DNA of 64,000 nucleotides from Parerythrobacter jejuensis. GTDB lineage: Bacteria; Pseudomonadota; Alphaproteobacteria; Sphingomonadales; Sphingomonadaceae. Shown in pieces: positions 1 to 9,861 of the stretch (position 1 is its first letter; every line of letters starts with the position of its first letter). Under the pieces are notes generated by a model that was given only the letters and a program-made list of their open reading frames with translations, had not been told where the DNA came from and did no database searches. A program made the position numbers and the translations under genes. The DNA is taken from assembly GCF_039536765.1 (NCBI RefSeq), contig NZ_BAAAZF010000001.1:2563501-2627500 (forward strand), read 5' to 3'.

Positions 1-12
1 CGGGGCGCTCGC

Positions 13-1152
13 GTGAGCGGTTCGTCTGTGCGCAAGGGGCAGCCGCTTATCGTGCTCGGCGTGTTGGCACTGGCTTGGATGGTGGCCCGCATTGCTACCT
101 GGCAGTCGCCGTTTGGCCCGATAGATCTGCCTCCAATCCTGGTCGAAGCTGGATCATCTGATCGGGTGGCAGGGGCTGAGACTTCAGGTTCCGATTTCGC
201 AATCGGTAGGGCGCAGCACAACGTACTGCCCAAACGCAAACTGATGCAGGCCTGGAGTCCCGTTCTCAAGGGGCCATGGATGGACAATCCAGTGGCGGAA
301 CCTGTGCCAACGCGGCACCGCAGTCCGGTCTCGGGCGATGCCTTGATATGGGCTGCGCCTGATCGAGGCATTACGCCGACAGTGGCTGGCGGTCACCAAA
401 TCCTGTTTGCGGCTGCAATGGCGCATCTGCCGCTGGTCGATTCTGTTCGTCAGGCACTGGCAATCCCGCAGCCTTCTGGCGGTCGCCAAATCGGAGCAAG
501 CGGGAGATGGACGCTCGATGCCTGGCTCCTGGCTCGGCAAGGCAGGGGTGGCGGCCCCCAGGCGATACGACCGGCAAGCTATGGTGCGAGCCAAGCCGGT
601 GCAGTGCTGCGTTACCGATTGCGACCGGACAGCAAGCATCGCCCGTTTCTATATGCGCGTGCTAGCCGAGCATTGGTTGCAAACGGAGAAACGGATGTAG
701 CGTTCGGCGTCGGGGCCAGGCCGGTGCCAGCCGTGCCGCTGGCCGCGCATGCGGAATTGCGTGTGACCCATGCCGGAAACGATACCTTTGTCCGGCCAAG
801 CGGATTTGTCGCAACCGAGTTGCCGCCCAAGGCACTGCCAGCTGGTTTGCGCGCCGAGGCCTATGCCCAGGCAGGCTATGTCGGCGGGCGGTTCGCGACT
901 GGTTTTGCCGACGGGCAAGTGCGGGTTGATCGCTCTCTGGCCGAGTTCGATCTGGGCGAATTGCGTGCCGGAGCGGGGGCGTGGGGCGGTGCGCAGAAGG
1001 GTGCGGAACGTGTCGACATCGGCCCGACGGCCAGCATGCAAGTCGAGATCGCCGGTATGCCCGCACGGGTCGCGGTCGACTATCGGATGAGGGTTGCAGG
1101 CAACGCGGTGCCGGGATCGGGCGTGGCGCTGACCGTTACCACCGGTTTCTGA
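13..1152 (+). CDS. Envelope protein resembling the NfrA C-terminal barrel region
   Basis: 379 aa starting at GTG, whose last bases overlap a TGA at 14-16 that probably ends an upstream gene lying outside the window. Residues 11-30 form one hydrophobic segment (signal anchor). A low-complexity middle is followed from about residue 190 by alternating polar/hydrophobic strands ending in Phe (VTTGF), as in outer-membrane barrels. The strand pattern (YRLRPDSKHRPFLYARASRAL, GARPVPAVPLAAHAEL) reminds me of the C-terminal domain of phage N4 adsorption protein A, which in sphingomonads often follows an NfrB-type glycosyltransferase. That link is inference from memory; the function is unknown. Confidence 0.6.
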   Translation: MSGSSVRKGQPLIVLGVLALAWMVARIATWQSPFGPIDLPPILVEAGSSDRVAGAETSGSDFAIGRAQHNVLPKRKLMQAWSPVLKGPWMDNPVAEPVPTRHRSPVSGDALIWAAPDRGITPTVAGGHQILFAAAMAHLPLVDSVRQALAIPQPSGGRQIGASGRWTLDAWLLARQGRGGGPQAIRPASYGASQAGAVLRYRLRPDSKHRPFLYARASRALVANGETDVAFGVGARPVPAVPLAAHAELRVTHAGNDTFVRPSGFVATELPPKALPAGLRAEAYAQAGYVGGRFATGFADGQVRVDRSLAEFDLGELRAGAGAWGGAQKGAERVDIGPTASMQVEIAGMPARVAVDYRMRVAGNAVPGSGVALTVTTGF

Positions 1153-1202
1153 TCCACAGTGTCCTTTAATCCTTGCCCCGCCTCGGCTACGGCTGGGGAC
1201 CC

Positions 1203-2117
1203 ATGGACGTGTATCTCCCCATAGCCAATCTCTCGGTCGACGGGATCGTGATTGTCGCGTTGGGAGCGCTGACGGGAATCTTGTCCGGCCTGTTTGGTGT
1301 GGGTGGAGGCTTCCTGACCACACCATTGCTGATATTCTACGGTATACCGCCGACCGTGGCGGCCGCTTCCGCCGCTACGCAGGTAACCGGTGCAAGCGTT
1401 TCGGGCGTCCTTGCCCATAACAAGCGCGATGGGGTCGATTATCGCATGGGCGCGGTGCTCGTGGCAGGCGGCGTGGTGGGCGCGATGTTCGGTGCTGTGC
1501 TGTTCCGTTTCTTCCAGTCGATCGGCCAGATCGATGTGATCATCAATGTCCTTTACGTCTTGATGCTGGGCACGATCGGATCGCTGATGATGCGAGAGGC
1601 GCTGGATTCGATCATGGCGCGGCGCAAGGGCTCAGCCCAACCAGCGGCGCGCCGGCGGCATCATCCGCTGGTTGCCGCCTTGCCCTATCGCTGGCGGTTC
1701 TACCGCTCTGGTCTGTACATTTCCCCACTGGCGCCGCTGATCCTGGGCTTGCTGGTTGGGGTGCTGACCATGTTGATGGGCGTCGGCGGTGGTTTCATGC
1801 TGGTGCCCGCGATGCTGTATATCCTGGGAATGAGCGGCAAGGTCGTGGTGGGCACTTCGCTGTTCAACATCCTGTTTGTTACCATGGCCACCACCATGAC
1901 CCATGCGCTTACCACCAAGGCCGTCGACCTTGTCCTCGCTGCCCTGTTGCTGGTGGGGTCGGTTCTCGGCGCGCAATTCGGGACGAAGATTGCGCTTAAG
2001 GCGCGGCCCGATCTGCTGCGTCTGATCCTGGCCGCGATCGTGATTGCTGTTGCGCTGCGCATGCTGTTCGGCCTCGGCATCCAGCCCGACGAAATCTATA
2101 CGGTGTCGCCATTGTGA
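1203..2117 (+). CDS. TauE/SafE-family sulfite/anion exporter
   Basis: 304 aa integral membrane protein with about eight hydrophobic segments arranged as two halves. Each half starts with the family's glycine-rich repeat: GILSGLFGVGGGFLTTP near residue 28 and GVLTMLMGVGGGFMLVP near residue 190. Families of this type (PF01925) move sulfite, sulfonates or other organic anions across the inner membrane; the substrate here is unknown. The ATG at 1203 is preferred over an in-frame TTG at 1173 because MDVYLPIANLSVDG is the usual family N-terminus. The stop overlaps the next start by GTGA, so it is translationally coupled to the TIGR02186 protein, its typical alphaproteobacterial partner. Confidence 0.9.
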   Translation: MDVYLPIANLSVDGIVIVALGALTGILSGLFGVGGGFLTTPLLIFYGIPPTVAAASAATQVTGASVSGVLAHNKRDGVDYRMGAVLVAGGVVGAMFGAVLFRFFQSIGQIDVIINVLYVLMLGTIGSLMMREALDSIMARRKGSAQPAARRRHHPLVAALPYRWRFYRSGLYISPLAPLILGLLVGVLTMLMGVGGGFMLVPAMLYILGMSGKVVVGTSLFNILFVTMATTMTHALTTKAVDLVLAALLLVGSVLGAQFGTKIALKARPDLLRLILAAIVIAVALRMLFGLGIQPDEIYTVSPL

Positions 2118-2869
2118 GGCGCTGGCTGTTCCTTGTGCTGGCATTGTTTGCGCTTTCGGCTCAGCGCGATCCCGTGCTGGTCCCCGAAGTATCGCAACAT
2201 GAAGTGCAGGTAAGGCAGGGCTTCGTCGGGACCGAATTGCTTTTGTTCGGCGCCATTCTCGATCCGAGAGGGCGCCGCGCTGCAGAGGGGTACGACATCG
2301 TGGTTGTCCTCAAGGGTCCATCGGAACCCATCCGGTTGCGCGAAAAGCGTCAGATCGGCGGCATCTGGATGAATGCCGAGAGCACGGCGTTCCGTTCTGC
2401 ACCATCCTATTTTGCAGTCGCCTCCAGCCGTCCGATCGAAGAGATCGTCGACGACAGGACAGCGGCGATCTTCGAATTCGGTACCGATTTCATCCAGCTT
2501 TCGCCAAGCGGAACCATCGATCCCGAGGAGCAGACACGCTTCAGCGAAGGGCTGGTCGATCTGCGTACCCGCCTCGGCCTGTATAAAGAGGATATGGACG
2601 GGGTGCAGGTTAGCGAAGGCGTGCTTTACCAGGCGCGCATTGGCTTGCCCTCCAATGTCCAGACCGGGACCTACACCGCTGAAACCTTTGCCGTGAGCCG
2701 GGGCCGTGTGATCTCGTCCGCGATTGCCGAAGTGGAAGTGAAGAAGGTCGGCTTTGAGCGCTTTGTCGAGGTGTTCTCCCAGTACCAGTCGTTCCTCTAC
2801 GGTCTGACGGCGATCTTCCTGTCTGTCCTGATGGGTTGGCTCGCGGGTCGCCTCTTCGCCATGATTTGA
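2114..2869 (+). CDS. TIGR02186 family membrane-anchored periplasmic protein
   Basis: 251 aa. An N-terminal signal peptide (RRWLFLVLALFALSA) is followed by a beta-rich periplasmic domain of about 200 residues and a C-terminal transmembrane helix (SFLYGLTAIFLSVLMGWLAG). The residues around EVSQHEVQVRQGFVG and LFGAILDPRG are characteristic of TIGR02186, a conserved alphaproteobacterial family found next to TauE/SafE permeases. The GTG start sits inside the permease stop codon. The role is unproven; the pairing suggests that it assists or regulates the exporter from the periplasm. Confidence 0.85.
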   Translation: MRRWLFLVLALFALSAQRDPVLVPEVSQHEVQVRQGFVGTELLLFGAILDPRGRRAAEGYDIVVVLKGPSEPIRLREKRQIGGIWMNAESTAFRSAPSYFAVASSRPIEEIVDDRTAAIFEFGTDFIQLSPSGTIDPEEQTRFSEGLVDLRTRLGLYKEDMDGVQVSEGVLYQARIGLPSNVQTGTYTAETFAVSRGRVISSAIAEVEVKKVGFERFVEVFSQYQSFLYGLTAIFLSVLMGWLAGRLFAMI

Positions 2870-2939
2870 CGGCTCCACCGGAGCAAATTGACGCGATCTT
2901 AACCCTGTTCCTGCTAGCGCACCTGCTGAAATCCGAAGA

Positions 2940-4667
2940 ATGGATCAGGGGTCCGAACGCATGACTGACATGGGCAAACAGGAATTCCAGGCTTCCGAGC
3001 CAGCACAGCCGCAAACCGCTGCTGCACCGGCGCGTGAGCCGCAGGCCCAGCCAAAGGCTGCCAGCGACAATGTCGGCAAGCCGATCGGCGTGGTTCTGGA
3101 GATATCCGGGGCCGGCTCGCAGATTGCGATTGATCTGCAACGTCTGAATGAGTGCATGAAAGACGCCGATCCTTCGATCGCGCTTGCCGGCCAAGTCGGG
3201 AGCCAGATCAAGATCCGTGTCGGGGATAGCTGGCTGCTGGCTAGCGTCCGCAACCAGCGCCAGGATCGCCGCCAGAATGGCGGGATCATCGCCAACATCG
3301 ATTTCCTTGGCGAAGGCCAGGAAGAGAAGCTGACTGGCAAGATCCATGCCTTCAAACGTGGTGTGACCCGTTACCCGGTCCCCGGTGCCTATGTCTATCC
3401 GGCCAGCACCCCCGACTTGAAGATGGTCTATGCCAGCGATGGCCGTTCCAACATCCAGATCGGAACCGTCTATCCAACCAAGGACATCCGGGCCGGCCTT
3501 TATGTCGATGCCATGCTGGGCAAGCATTTCGCGCTGTTGGGTTCGACCGGTACCGGTAAATCGACCAGCGCCGCGCTGATCCTGCACCGCATTTGCGAGG
3601 CCGCGCCAGAAGGTCATATCGTGATGATCGATCCGCACGGCGAATACTCGGCTGCGTTCAAGAATACCGGGCTGATCCTCGACGTGTCGAACCTGCAAAT
3701 GCCGTATTGGCTGCTCAATTTCGAGGAGCACTGCGAGGTATTGCTGACCAGTACGGGCAATGACCGGCAGGTTGACGAAGACATTCTGGCCAAATGCCTT
3801 CTCAAGGCGCGCGGGAAGAACCGGCTGGCCGAGACGATGGGCAAGATTACGGTCGATTCCCCAATCCCCTATCTCCTGTCCGATCTCTCGACCGCAATCG
3901 CTGATGAGATGGGCAAGCTCGACAAGGCCAACTCCTCTGCGCCCTACATGCGGATCAAGGGTAAGCTGGAGGAGCTGAAGGGCGACCCCCGCTATCAATT
4001 CATGTTCTCCGGCATGTTGGTCGGTGACACGATGGCGGAATTCATTTCGAAGATTTTCCGCATGCCGAGCGATGGCAAGCCGATTGCGATCATCGATGTC
4101 TCCGGCGTCCCGTCGGACATCACGAGCACCGTCGTTGCCGTGCTGAGCCGGCTAGTGTTCGATTACGCCATCTGGGCCCGCGAAGAGCGCACCCGGCCGA
4201 TCCTGCTGGTTTGCGAGGAAGCTCACCGTTATGTGCCGAGCGAGGCGAATGCCGATGGTTCCTCGGTTGGCGATATCCTGGGGCGGATCGCGAAAGAGGG
4301 GCGGAAATACGGCATCTCGCTGGGCCTGATTACCCAGCGCCCATCCGACCTTGCCGAAGGTGTCTTGTCGCAATGCGGCACGATCATCTCCATGCGTCTC
4401 AACAACGATCGCGACCAGGCCTTTGTTAAGGCCGCCATGCCCGAAGGTGCGCGCGGTTTCCTCGATTCCATTCCCGCGTTGCGCAATCGCGAATGCATTG
4501 TTTGCGGCGAGGGTGTGGCAATCCCTATCCGTGTCAGCTTCGACAATCTGGAAGAATCCAAGCGCCCGGCATCGGAAGACCCGAGCTTTGTCGAACTTTG
4601 GCGCCAGACCGGCGGTGAAGAGGAAGCCGTCCATCGCGTCGTCCACCGCTGGCGTGCGCAAGGTTAG
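2940..4667 (+). CDS. HerA-like DUF87 ATPase
   Basis: 575 aa. A Gln/Ala-rich N-terminal tail of about 35 residues precedes a HAS-barrel-like region and a HerA/FtsK-type ATPase core. Walker A is GSTGTGKST near residue 202, the Walker B/helicase motif is ILLVCEEAHRYVP near residue 425, and a sensor segment LGLITQRPSDL follows. Proteins of this fold are hexameric DNA translocases; HerA normally works with the nuclease NurA, but no NurA-like gene lies nearby. An alternative start at ATG 2961 has the better ribosome site (AGGGG, 9-nt spacing) and may be the true one, giving 568 aa. It is monocistronic in appearance. A membrane or DNA-end role is inference. Confidence 0.85.
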   Translation: MDQGSERMTDMGKQEFQASEPAQPQTAAAPAREPQAQPKAASDNVGKPIGVVLEISGAGSQIAIDLQRLNECMKDADPSIALAGQVGSQIKIRVGDSWLLASVRNQRQDRRQNGGIIANIDFLGEGQEEKLTGKIHAFKRGVTRYPVPGAYVYPASTPDLKMVYASDGRSNIQIGTVYPTKDIRAGLYVDAMLGKHFALLGSTGTGKSTSAALILHRICEAAPEGHIVMIDPHGEYSAAFKNTGLILDVSNLQMPYWLLNFEEHCEVLLTSTGNDRQVDEDILAKCLLKARGKNRLAETMGKITVDSPIPYLLSDLSTAIADEMGKLDKANSSAPYMRIKGKLEELKGDPRYQFMFSGMLVGDTMAEFISKIFRMPSDGKPIAIIDVSGVPSDITSTVVAVLSRLVFDYAIWAREERTRPILLVCEEAHRYVPSEANADGSSVGDILGRIAKEGRKYGISLGLITQRPSDLAEGVLSQCGTIISMRLNNDRDQAFVKAAMPEGARGFLDSIPALRNRECIVCGEGVAIPIRVSFDNLEESKRPASEDPSFVELWRQTGGEEEAVHRVVHRWRAQG

Positions 4668-4671
4668 TTTA

Positions 4672-4930
4672 CTGTATTGGCCCTCAGGCGCCGGGCGCGA
4701 TGCGTCCGCATCGCTTGGCTTTCCTCGCATAAGCTCGGGCGCGCAGTCGCGCTTGCGGTCGGCTAGTCGCCGACCGAGCCAGGGCTCGACATTCATGGCG
4801 TCAAACACGCATCCTGGCGCTTCACATCGACCGTGTCGCGGAGCTCGGCTTGCGCCTAGCAAGCCGCAAGGGCGACCGCCCGCCCGCAGCACCGCAGGTG
4901 CGAGGACATCGCGCGCCGGAGGGCGTGCGG
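4672..4930. repeat. Hairpin-rich intergenic element (candidate dispersed repeat)
   Basis: About 260 bp between the HerA-like gene and queE carry no convincing gene but several perfect inverted repeats: GCGATGCG-TC-CGCATCGC (4697-4714), GGTCGGC-N5-GCCGACC (4757-4775) and CGGCTTG-N7-CAAGCCG (4845-4865). The GC content is higher than in the flanking genes. The layout resembles short palindromic mobile repeats known in many proteobacteria, and the two convergent genes may use it as a terminator. No second copy was noticed in the window, so the repeat status is inference. Confidence 0.4.
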
Positions 4931-4937
4931 AAAAAAA

Positions 4938-5675
4938 TCACGTCCCCCGTGTGTCGCCGAACAGGTGAATATGGAGGCGGTCGCTCAGGCGGTATCCATG
5001 GTCGAGGCAAAGCGGGACGAGCCAGTCCATCCGTGCGCGTAAGGTCGCGCTGTCTGTCCCCTCCGGCATCAGGAATATCCGCGCAGGCGGAATCGCGTGA
5101 CGCCGCTGGAGATCGATCACTTCGTTGAGATCGACCGGGTCTGCGATCACAAATTTGAAACAGGCTCTCGGGTCTAGCGCATAGAAATCGAGCCGCTCCG
5201 GGATGAGCGCCAGCTCTGCCGGATTGCCGGAATGGGCAAGCTTGGGGCTGACATTGTATTGGTCGATACGGATGTCGAGCCGCGGCGGAGCCTTGGTGGT
5301 GCTGTTGGTTTCCACCTCCACCGTCATATCGGGCAGGGCCTCCAGCATCTCTGCCAAGGGGCCGGCCTGCATCAACGGTTCGCCGCCGGTTATGACCAGT
5401 CGTTTTTGCCCGAATGCGGCAATGCGTTCGGCCACATCGGCGACATCAAGAGTGATCTGGTTTGCCTTCCGTTCGAATGTAGCGCCGCCGCGATGCGGCC
5501 GGTTATCGCCCTCGAAATGCCAGGTGTAAGCGGTGTCACACCAGACACAGGCCAAATTGCAACGGCTGAGCCGCACAAATGCGACCGGCATGCCGGCAGA
5601 CGGCCCTTCGCCCTGTACCGAGGCGAAGATTTCCGGGCCTCCGGTATCGTCAGTGGCGAGGATCAATTGCGTCAT
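4938..5675 (-). CDS. queE: 7-carboxy-7-deazaguanine synthase QueE
   Basis: 245 aa radical-SAM enzyme that rearranges 6-carboxy-tetrahydropterin to 7-carboxy-7-deazaguanine, the second dedicated step towards preQ0 and queuosine. The N-terminus has ASVQGEGPSAG, the typical QueE substrate loop. The cluster ligands are in CNLACVWC, giving Cys39, Cys43 and Cys46 (CX3CX2C). TGGEP at about residue 96 is the SAM-binding glycine motif. A ribosome site (AAGGAA) precedes the ATG. No other queuosine genes are present in the window, and I saw no preQ1 riboswitch in its leader. It runs convergent to the HerA-like gene. Confidence 0.95.
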   Translation of the reverse strand: MTQLILATDDTGGPEIFASVQGEGPSAGMPVAFVRLSRCNLACVWCDTAYTWHFEGDNRPHRGGATFERKANQITLDVADVAERIAAFGQKRLVITGGEPLMQAGPLAEMLEALPDMTVEVETNSTTKAPPRLDIRIDQYNVSPKLAHSGNPAELALIPERLDFYALDPRACFKFVIADPVDLNEVIDLQRRHAIPPARIFLMPEGTDSATLRARMDWLVPLCLDHGYRLSDRLHIHLFGDTRGT

Positions 5676-5883
5676 ACTATGCGATTATTTCCTTTGGAGG
5701 CGACAAAGGCGACGGAGTGCCACCCATGCATGCCCGGCTTAACCAATTGAAACAAAGTGTAAATCTAGCGCATCGGTGTCGCTGGCACATCTGTCATCCA
5801 ATTTCGGTGCCATGATACCATTCCCCATTCGTCGCCAATGCCATGATTGAAACAGTTAGAAAAACTCACCTGGCGCGGACTGA

Positions 5884-8619
5884 TCACCCCAATCGCGCCA
5901 GCGCCGCTCGCAGCCGCTCGACTTCGGCGCTGTGATGCGCGTGGTCGGCCTTGGCTTTCTCGACTGCTTCGGGTTTGGCGCGCTCGACAAAGTTGGTATT
6001 GGACAGCCGCCCGTCGAGCGCCTTCACTTCCTTCTCGCTGGCGGCCAGTGCCTTTGCGATGCGGGCCTTCTCATCGGCAATGTCGATCACGCCTTCGAGC
6101 GGGATGATGAACACATCGCTGCCCGCAGTGACCTGCATTGCAGCACCTGCGGGAGCTTCGCCCAGTGTCACTGGCGTCAGGCGCGCGAGACGTTCGATCG
6201 CGGCGGAGCTGCGTTCGATTGTGCTGCTGGCTAGATCGGACGCTTCGGGAAGGAAAGCGGCCAGCTTCGCGCCGGGGGCAATGCCGAGCTCATTCTTGGC
6301 GGAGCGGACATTGCTGGTCAGCTCAATCACCCAGTCAATCGCAGCGACGGCGTGAGCATCGACAGACGCCTTTGGCTCGGGCCACTTGGCAGTGATGAGC
6401 GGATAATTCGCACGGTCACCCTGCGCGTTCCACAGCTCTTCGGTGATGAAAGGCATAAAGGGGTGCAGCATGACCAGGATCTGGTCGAGCGCCCACCCTG
6501 CCACGGCACGGGTCTCGACCGCAGCGGGGCTGTTTGCATCGCCGGTAAACACCGGTTTGATCAGCTCCAGATACCAATCGCAGAACCGATCCCACACGAA
6601 GTGATAGACGGTGTTGGCAGCGGCATCGAAGCGTAGATCGGCCATGGCCGCGTCGAGCGCTTCCACGGTTTGCGCCACTTCGCCGATGATCCATTGGTTG
6701 GCGGCTAGCTTGGCTGCTGGCGCGGCCAGCGAGTCGCTCGCACCGATGCCGTTGGATTGACAGAAACGGGTGGCATTCCACAGCTTGGTCGCGAAATTGC
6801 GATATCCCTCGACCCGCTTGTCATCCATCTTGATGTCGCGGCCCTGGCTTTCCATTGCTGCCATGAAGAAGCGCAGCGCATCGGCGCCATACTGGTCGAT
6901 CAGGCCTAGTGGATCGACGACATTGCCCTTGGACTTGGACATTTTCTGCCCGTCGGCGGCGCGCACGAGCCCGTGGAGATAGAGCTTGGGCCATGGGGCC
7001 TGCCCGGTCAGATGCATCCCCTGCATCATCATCCGCGCATCCCAGAAGAACAGGATGTCAAAGCCGGATACGAGCAGATCGTTCGGGTAGTGTTTTTGAA
7101 ACAGCGGTGCGCTCTCATCGGGCCAACCAAGCGTGGCGAAGGGCCACAGGCCGGAAGAGAACCACGTGTCGAGCACGTCTTCGTCGCGTTTGAGCGCAAC
7201 GCCTGCTCCTGCTTGCGCCTGAGCTTCCTCTTCGGTGGCAGCGACGAACACATTGCCATTGTCATCGAACCACGCCGGAATACGGTGGCCCCACCACAAC
7301 TGGCGGCTGACACACCACGGCTGGATGTTTTCCATCCAGTTGAAGAAGGTTTTCTCCCAGCTCTTTGGGACGATCTCGATGGTGCCGTCTTTCACCGCCT
7401 GGATCGGAGCCTTGGCCAGCTCCGCAGCATTCACATACCATTGGTCTGTCAGCCACGGCTCGATGACCACGCCGCCACGGTCCCCGAACGGGGTCGCGAT
7501 GGTGCGCGGCTCGGCGTCGAGCTCGACTTCTTCGCCCTTCTTGGTCTTGGTCACATGCGGGATCAGGAAGCCCTGTACTTTCAGGCGCTGGACGACCAGT
7601 TCGCGCGCACCGCCGGTGCCGTCTCGCTTGAAGCGATGCAAACCGACGAATTCGTCAGGCACTAGTCCGTCGGAGGTCTGGCAAACATTGGCATCGCCAT
7701 CGAGCATGTTGAGCATGTCGGCGGGAGCGAAGCCGGCCCGCTTGCCGACATCGAAATCGTTGAAATCATGCCCCGGCGTAATTTTCACTGCGCCGCTGCC
7801 CAGTTCCGGATCGGCGTGCTCGTCTTCCACAATCGGCACGCGGCGGCCGGTGATCGGCAACACGACATGCTTGCCGACGACGCTTTTGTACCGTTCGTCG
7901 GTCGGGTGGACCGCCACCGCCATATCGGCCAGCATGGTTTCAGGCCGGGTGGTGGCGACTTCGATATAATCGCGCCCATCTGCCAGCGTCACACCGTCTT
8001 CGAGCGGATACTTGAAGTGCCAGAAATGGCCCGGGATATTTTCGCTCTCGACCTCGAGATCGCTGATTGCAGTCTTCAGTTTCGGGTCCCAATTGACCAG
8101 CCGCTTGTCGCGATAAATCAGGCCGTCATTGTAGAGATCGACGAACACTTTGAGCACCGCATCGTTGAAATGCGGGTCCATGGTGAATTGTTCGCGGCTC
8201 CAGTCCATCGAGCAGCCGAGGCGTCGCAGCTGGCGCGTAATCGTGCCGCCGCTTTCCTCTTTCCACTCCCACACCTTCTCGACGAAGTCTTCGCGTGAAT
8301 AATTGGTGCGTTTGTCCTGCCGCTCTTCCAGCTGGCGCTCGACCACCATTTGCGTGGCGATCCCGGCATGATCGGTGCCGACCACCCACAGCGCATCCTT
8401 GCCGCGCAGCCGCTCATACCGGATCACAATATCCTGCAACGTGTTGTCCAAAGCATGGCCGATATGCAGGCTGCCGGTGACGTTGGGTGGCGGGTTGACG
8501 ATGGTGAACGGCTCTGCATAAGGACGCTCGGGCCGGAACAGGCCTTTCTCTTCCCAGTGCTGGTACCAGCGCGCTTCGATTTGCGCAGGATCGAATGTGG
8601 TAGGCAGTTCAGTGGTCAT
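5884..8619 (-). CDS. valS: Valyl-tRNA synthetase
   Basis: 911 aa class Ia synthetase that charges tRNA-Val, with an editing domain to remove threonine. [18 protein letters not shown] holds the HIGH motif (residues 52-55), and [12 protein letters not shown] is the second ATP-binding signature, encoded near 6925-6950. The C-terminus ends in the usual coiled coil ([22 protein letters not shown]). The frame stays open 200 codons upstream, but that part overlaps the divergent mlaE gene antisense; the family N-terminus [20 protein letters not shown] fixes the ATG at 8619. A 129-bp divergent promoter region separates it from mlaE. Confidence 0.97.
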   Translation of the reverse strand: MTTELPTTFDPAQIEARWYQHWEEKGLFRPERPYAEPFTIVNPPPNVTGSLHIGHALDNTLQDIVIRYERLRGKDALWVVGTDHAGIATQMVVERQLEERQDKRTNYSREDFVEKVWEWKEESGGTITRQLRRLGCSMDWSREQFTMDPHFNDAVLKVFVDLYNDGLIYRDKRLVNWDPKLKTAISDLEVESENIPGHFWHFKYPLEDGVTLADGRDYIEVATTRPETMLADMAVAVHPTDERYKSVVGKHVVLPITGRRVPIVEDEHADPELGSGAVKITPGHDFNDFDVGKRAGFAPADMLNMLDGDANVCQTSDGLVPDEFVGLHRFKRDGTGGARELVVQRLKVQGFLIPHVTKTKKGEEVELDAEPRTIATPFGDRGGVVIEPWLTDQWYVNAAELAKAPIQAVKDGTIEIVPKSWEKTFFNWMENIQPWCVSRQLWWGHRIPAWFDDNGNVFVAATEEEAQAQAGAGVALKRDEDVLDTWFSSGLWPFATLGWPDESAPLFQKHYPNDLLVSGFDILFFWDARMMMQGMHLTGQAPWPKLYLHGLVRAADGQKMSKSKGNVVDPLGLIDQYGADALRFFMAAMESQGRDIKMDDKRVEGYRNFATKLWNATRFCQSNGIGASDSLAAPAAKLAANQWIIGEVAQTVEALDAAMADLRFDAAANTVYHFVWDRFCDWYLELIKPVFTGDANSPAAVETRAVAGWALDQILVMLHPFMPFITEELWNAQGDRANYPLITAKWPEPKASVDAHAVAAIDWVIELTSNVRSAKNELGIAPGAKLAAFLPEASDLASSTIERSSAAIERLARLTPVTLGEAPAGAAMQVTAGSDVFIIPLEGVIDIADEKARIAKALAASEKEVKALDGRLSNTNFVERAKPEAVEKAKADHAHHSAEVERLRAALARLG

Positions 8620-8748
8620 GGTGTCGGTGTTCGCTCGGTCTCGCAGGCGGGGCTGGGCCACCGCAATGGTAGTTCCTGCCAATGCCAGTGCAAATGCGAC
8701 CATGCAACGGCTTGTGATGGCGCCATTTTCCCCGCATAGCATGCGGCA

Positions 8749-9861
8749 ATGTCGGAAGGGGCGAGCTTTTCCCTGCAGCAGCAGGAAGATGGCACCACAG
8801 TGTTGGCGCTGGCCGGGCCCTATCTGGTTTCTACCATTGGCGCGATCGACAAGGATATCCGCGAGATCGAGGTCGGTTTCACGCTGGTTGACCTGACGGA
8901 AGTGACCGAAATTGACACCGTAGGCGCCTGGCTTGCCTGCACCGTGGCGCGCGACAATGGCGCAGATGTGACGGGCGCGAGCGAGCGGGGGCAGCGCCTG
9001 ATGGATGCTGTCGGCGCGAGCGAGAACGACAGCGTAATGGTGCCGGAAAGTCTCGGTCTGTTTACCCACGTATCCGCACTTACAGGCCAACGGATGGCCG
9101 ATTTTTCGCGTGGTTTGCGAAAAATGGTTGGTTTTCTCGGCCAGCTGATCCTCGCTTTCGGCAGCTTGTTGCGCCACCCCGGACGATTCCGGACAAAAGC
9201 TCTGGTGCGACAGTTGCAATTGGTCGGGATCGATTCGCTCGCAATTATCGGCCTGATGAGCTTCCTAATCGGGATCGTTATCGCGCAGCAGGGCGCCGTG
9301 CAGCTGGCGCAGTTCGGGGCCGAAACACTGACGGTCAATCTGGTAGGCCGGATCACCCTTCGTGAATTGGGCGTTCTGATGACAGCGATCATGGTCGCTG
9401 GCCGGTCCGGTTCGGCGTTTGCCGCGCAGATCGGGACCATGAAACTGACCGAGGAGGTGGACGCGATGCGTACGATCGGCATTTCGCCGATGGAGGCGCT
9501 GGTCGTGCCACGCATCCTGGCTGCCGTGTTGATGATGCCGCTGCTGGGCTTTTACGCTGCCTGCATGGCGATCATCGGCGGTGCGGTCATCTCGGATGTA
9601 ACGCTGGGCATCCCGTTCTGGAATTTTATCGAACGTATTCAAGATGTCGTACCAGTATACGATCTCTATGTCGGCCTCATCAAAGCGCCGGTGTTCGGGC
9701 TGATAGTGGCATTGATGGGCTGTTATCACGGGATGCAGGTGGCAGGGAATTCGGAAGAGGTTGGCGCGCGGACAACCCAAGCTGTGGTCCAGGCGATTTT
9801 CATGGTTATCGTGCTCGATGCATTCTTCGCCGTGTTCTTCACTGAAATCGGGTGGGCGTGA
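8749..9861 (+). CDS. mlaE: MlaE-type ABC transporter permease with N-terminal STAS-like domain
   Basis: 370 aa. The first ~100 residues form a STAS-like fold ([18 protein letters not shown]), as in many alphaproteobacterial MlaE proteins. The rest is the permease with about five membrane helices and the hallmark stretch [23 protein letters not shown]. It should form the inner-membrane core that moves phospholipids or other lipids between the membranes, with the MlaF and MlaD homologues encoded next. The stop overlaps the mlaF ATG (ATGA). It opens a four-gene operon divergent from valS. Confidence 0.93.
   Translation: MSEGASFSLQQQEDGTTVLALAGPYLVSTIGAIDKDIREIEVGFTLVDLTEVTEIDTVGAWLACTVARDNGADVTGASERGQRLMDAVGASENDSVMVPESLGLFTHVSALTGQRMADFSRGLRKMVGFLGQLILAFGSLLRHPGRFRTKALVRQLQLVGIDSLAIIGLMSFLIGIVIAQQGAVQLAQFGAETLTVNLVGRITLRELGVLMTAIMVAGRSGSAFAAQIGTMKLTEEVDAMRTIGISPMEALVVPRILAAVLMMPLLGFYAACMAIIGGAVISDVTLGIPFWNFIERIQDVVPVYDLYVGLIKAPVFGLIVALMGCYHGMQVAGNSEEVGARTTQAVVQAIFMVIVLDAFFAVFFTEIGWA

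Noticed and set aside
2940-4667. HerA-NurA antiphage or repair island
   Set aside because: Only the ATPase is present; the neighbours are a TIGR02186 protein and queE, with no nuclease, SIR2 or toxin gene.
4152-4892. Minus-strand 246-codon gene running through the hairpin-rich gap
   Set aside because: Most of it is antisense to the HerA-like ATPase; the remainder encodes the palindromic element, with no recognisable domain.
5676-5883. preQ1 riboswitch or small RNA upstream of queE
   Set aside because: No preQ1 aptamer pattern was visible; an inverted repeat TGGCAC-N18-GTGCCA (5783-5812) is too loose to call.
8617-9219. 200-codon N-terminal extension of valS
   Set aside because: It lies antisense within mlaE, and the family's N-terminus begins at ATG 8619. 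A short signal-like stretch just before that ATG was considered as a leader peptide but has no supporting ribosome site that I can defend.
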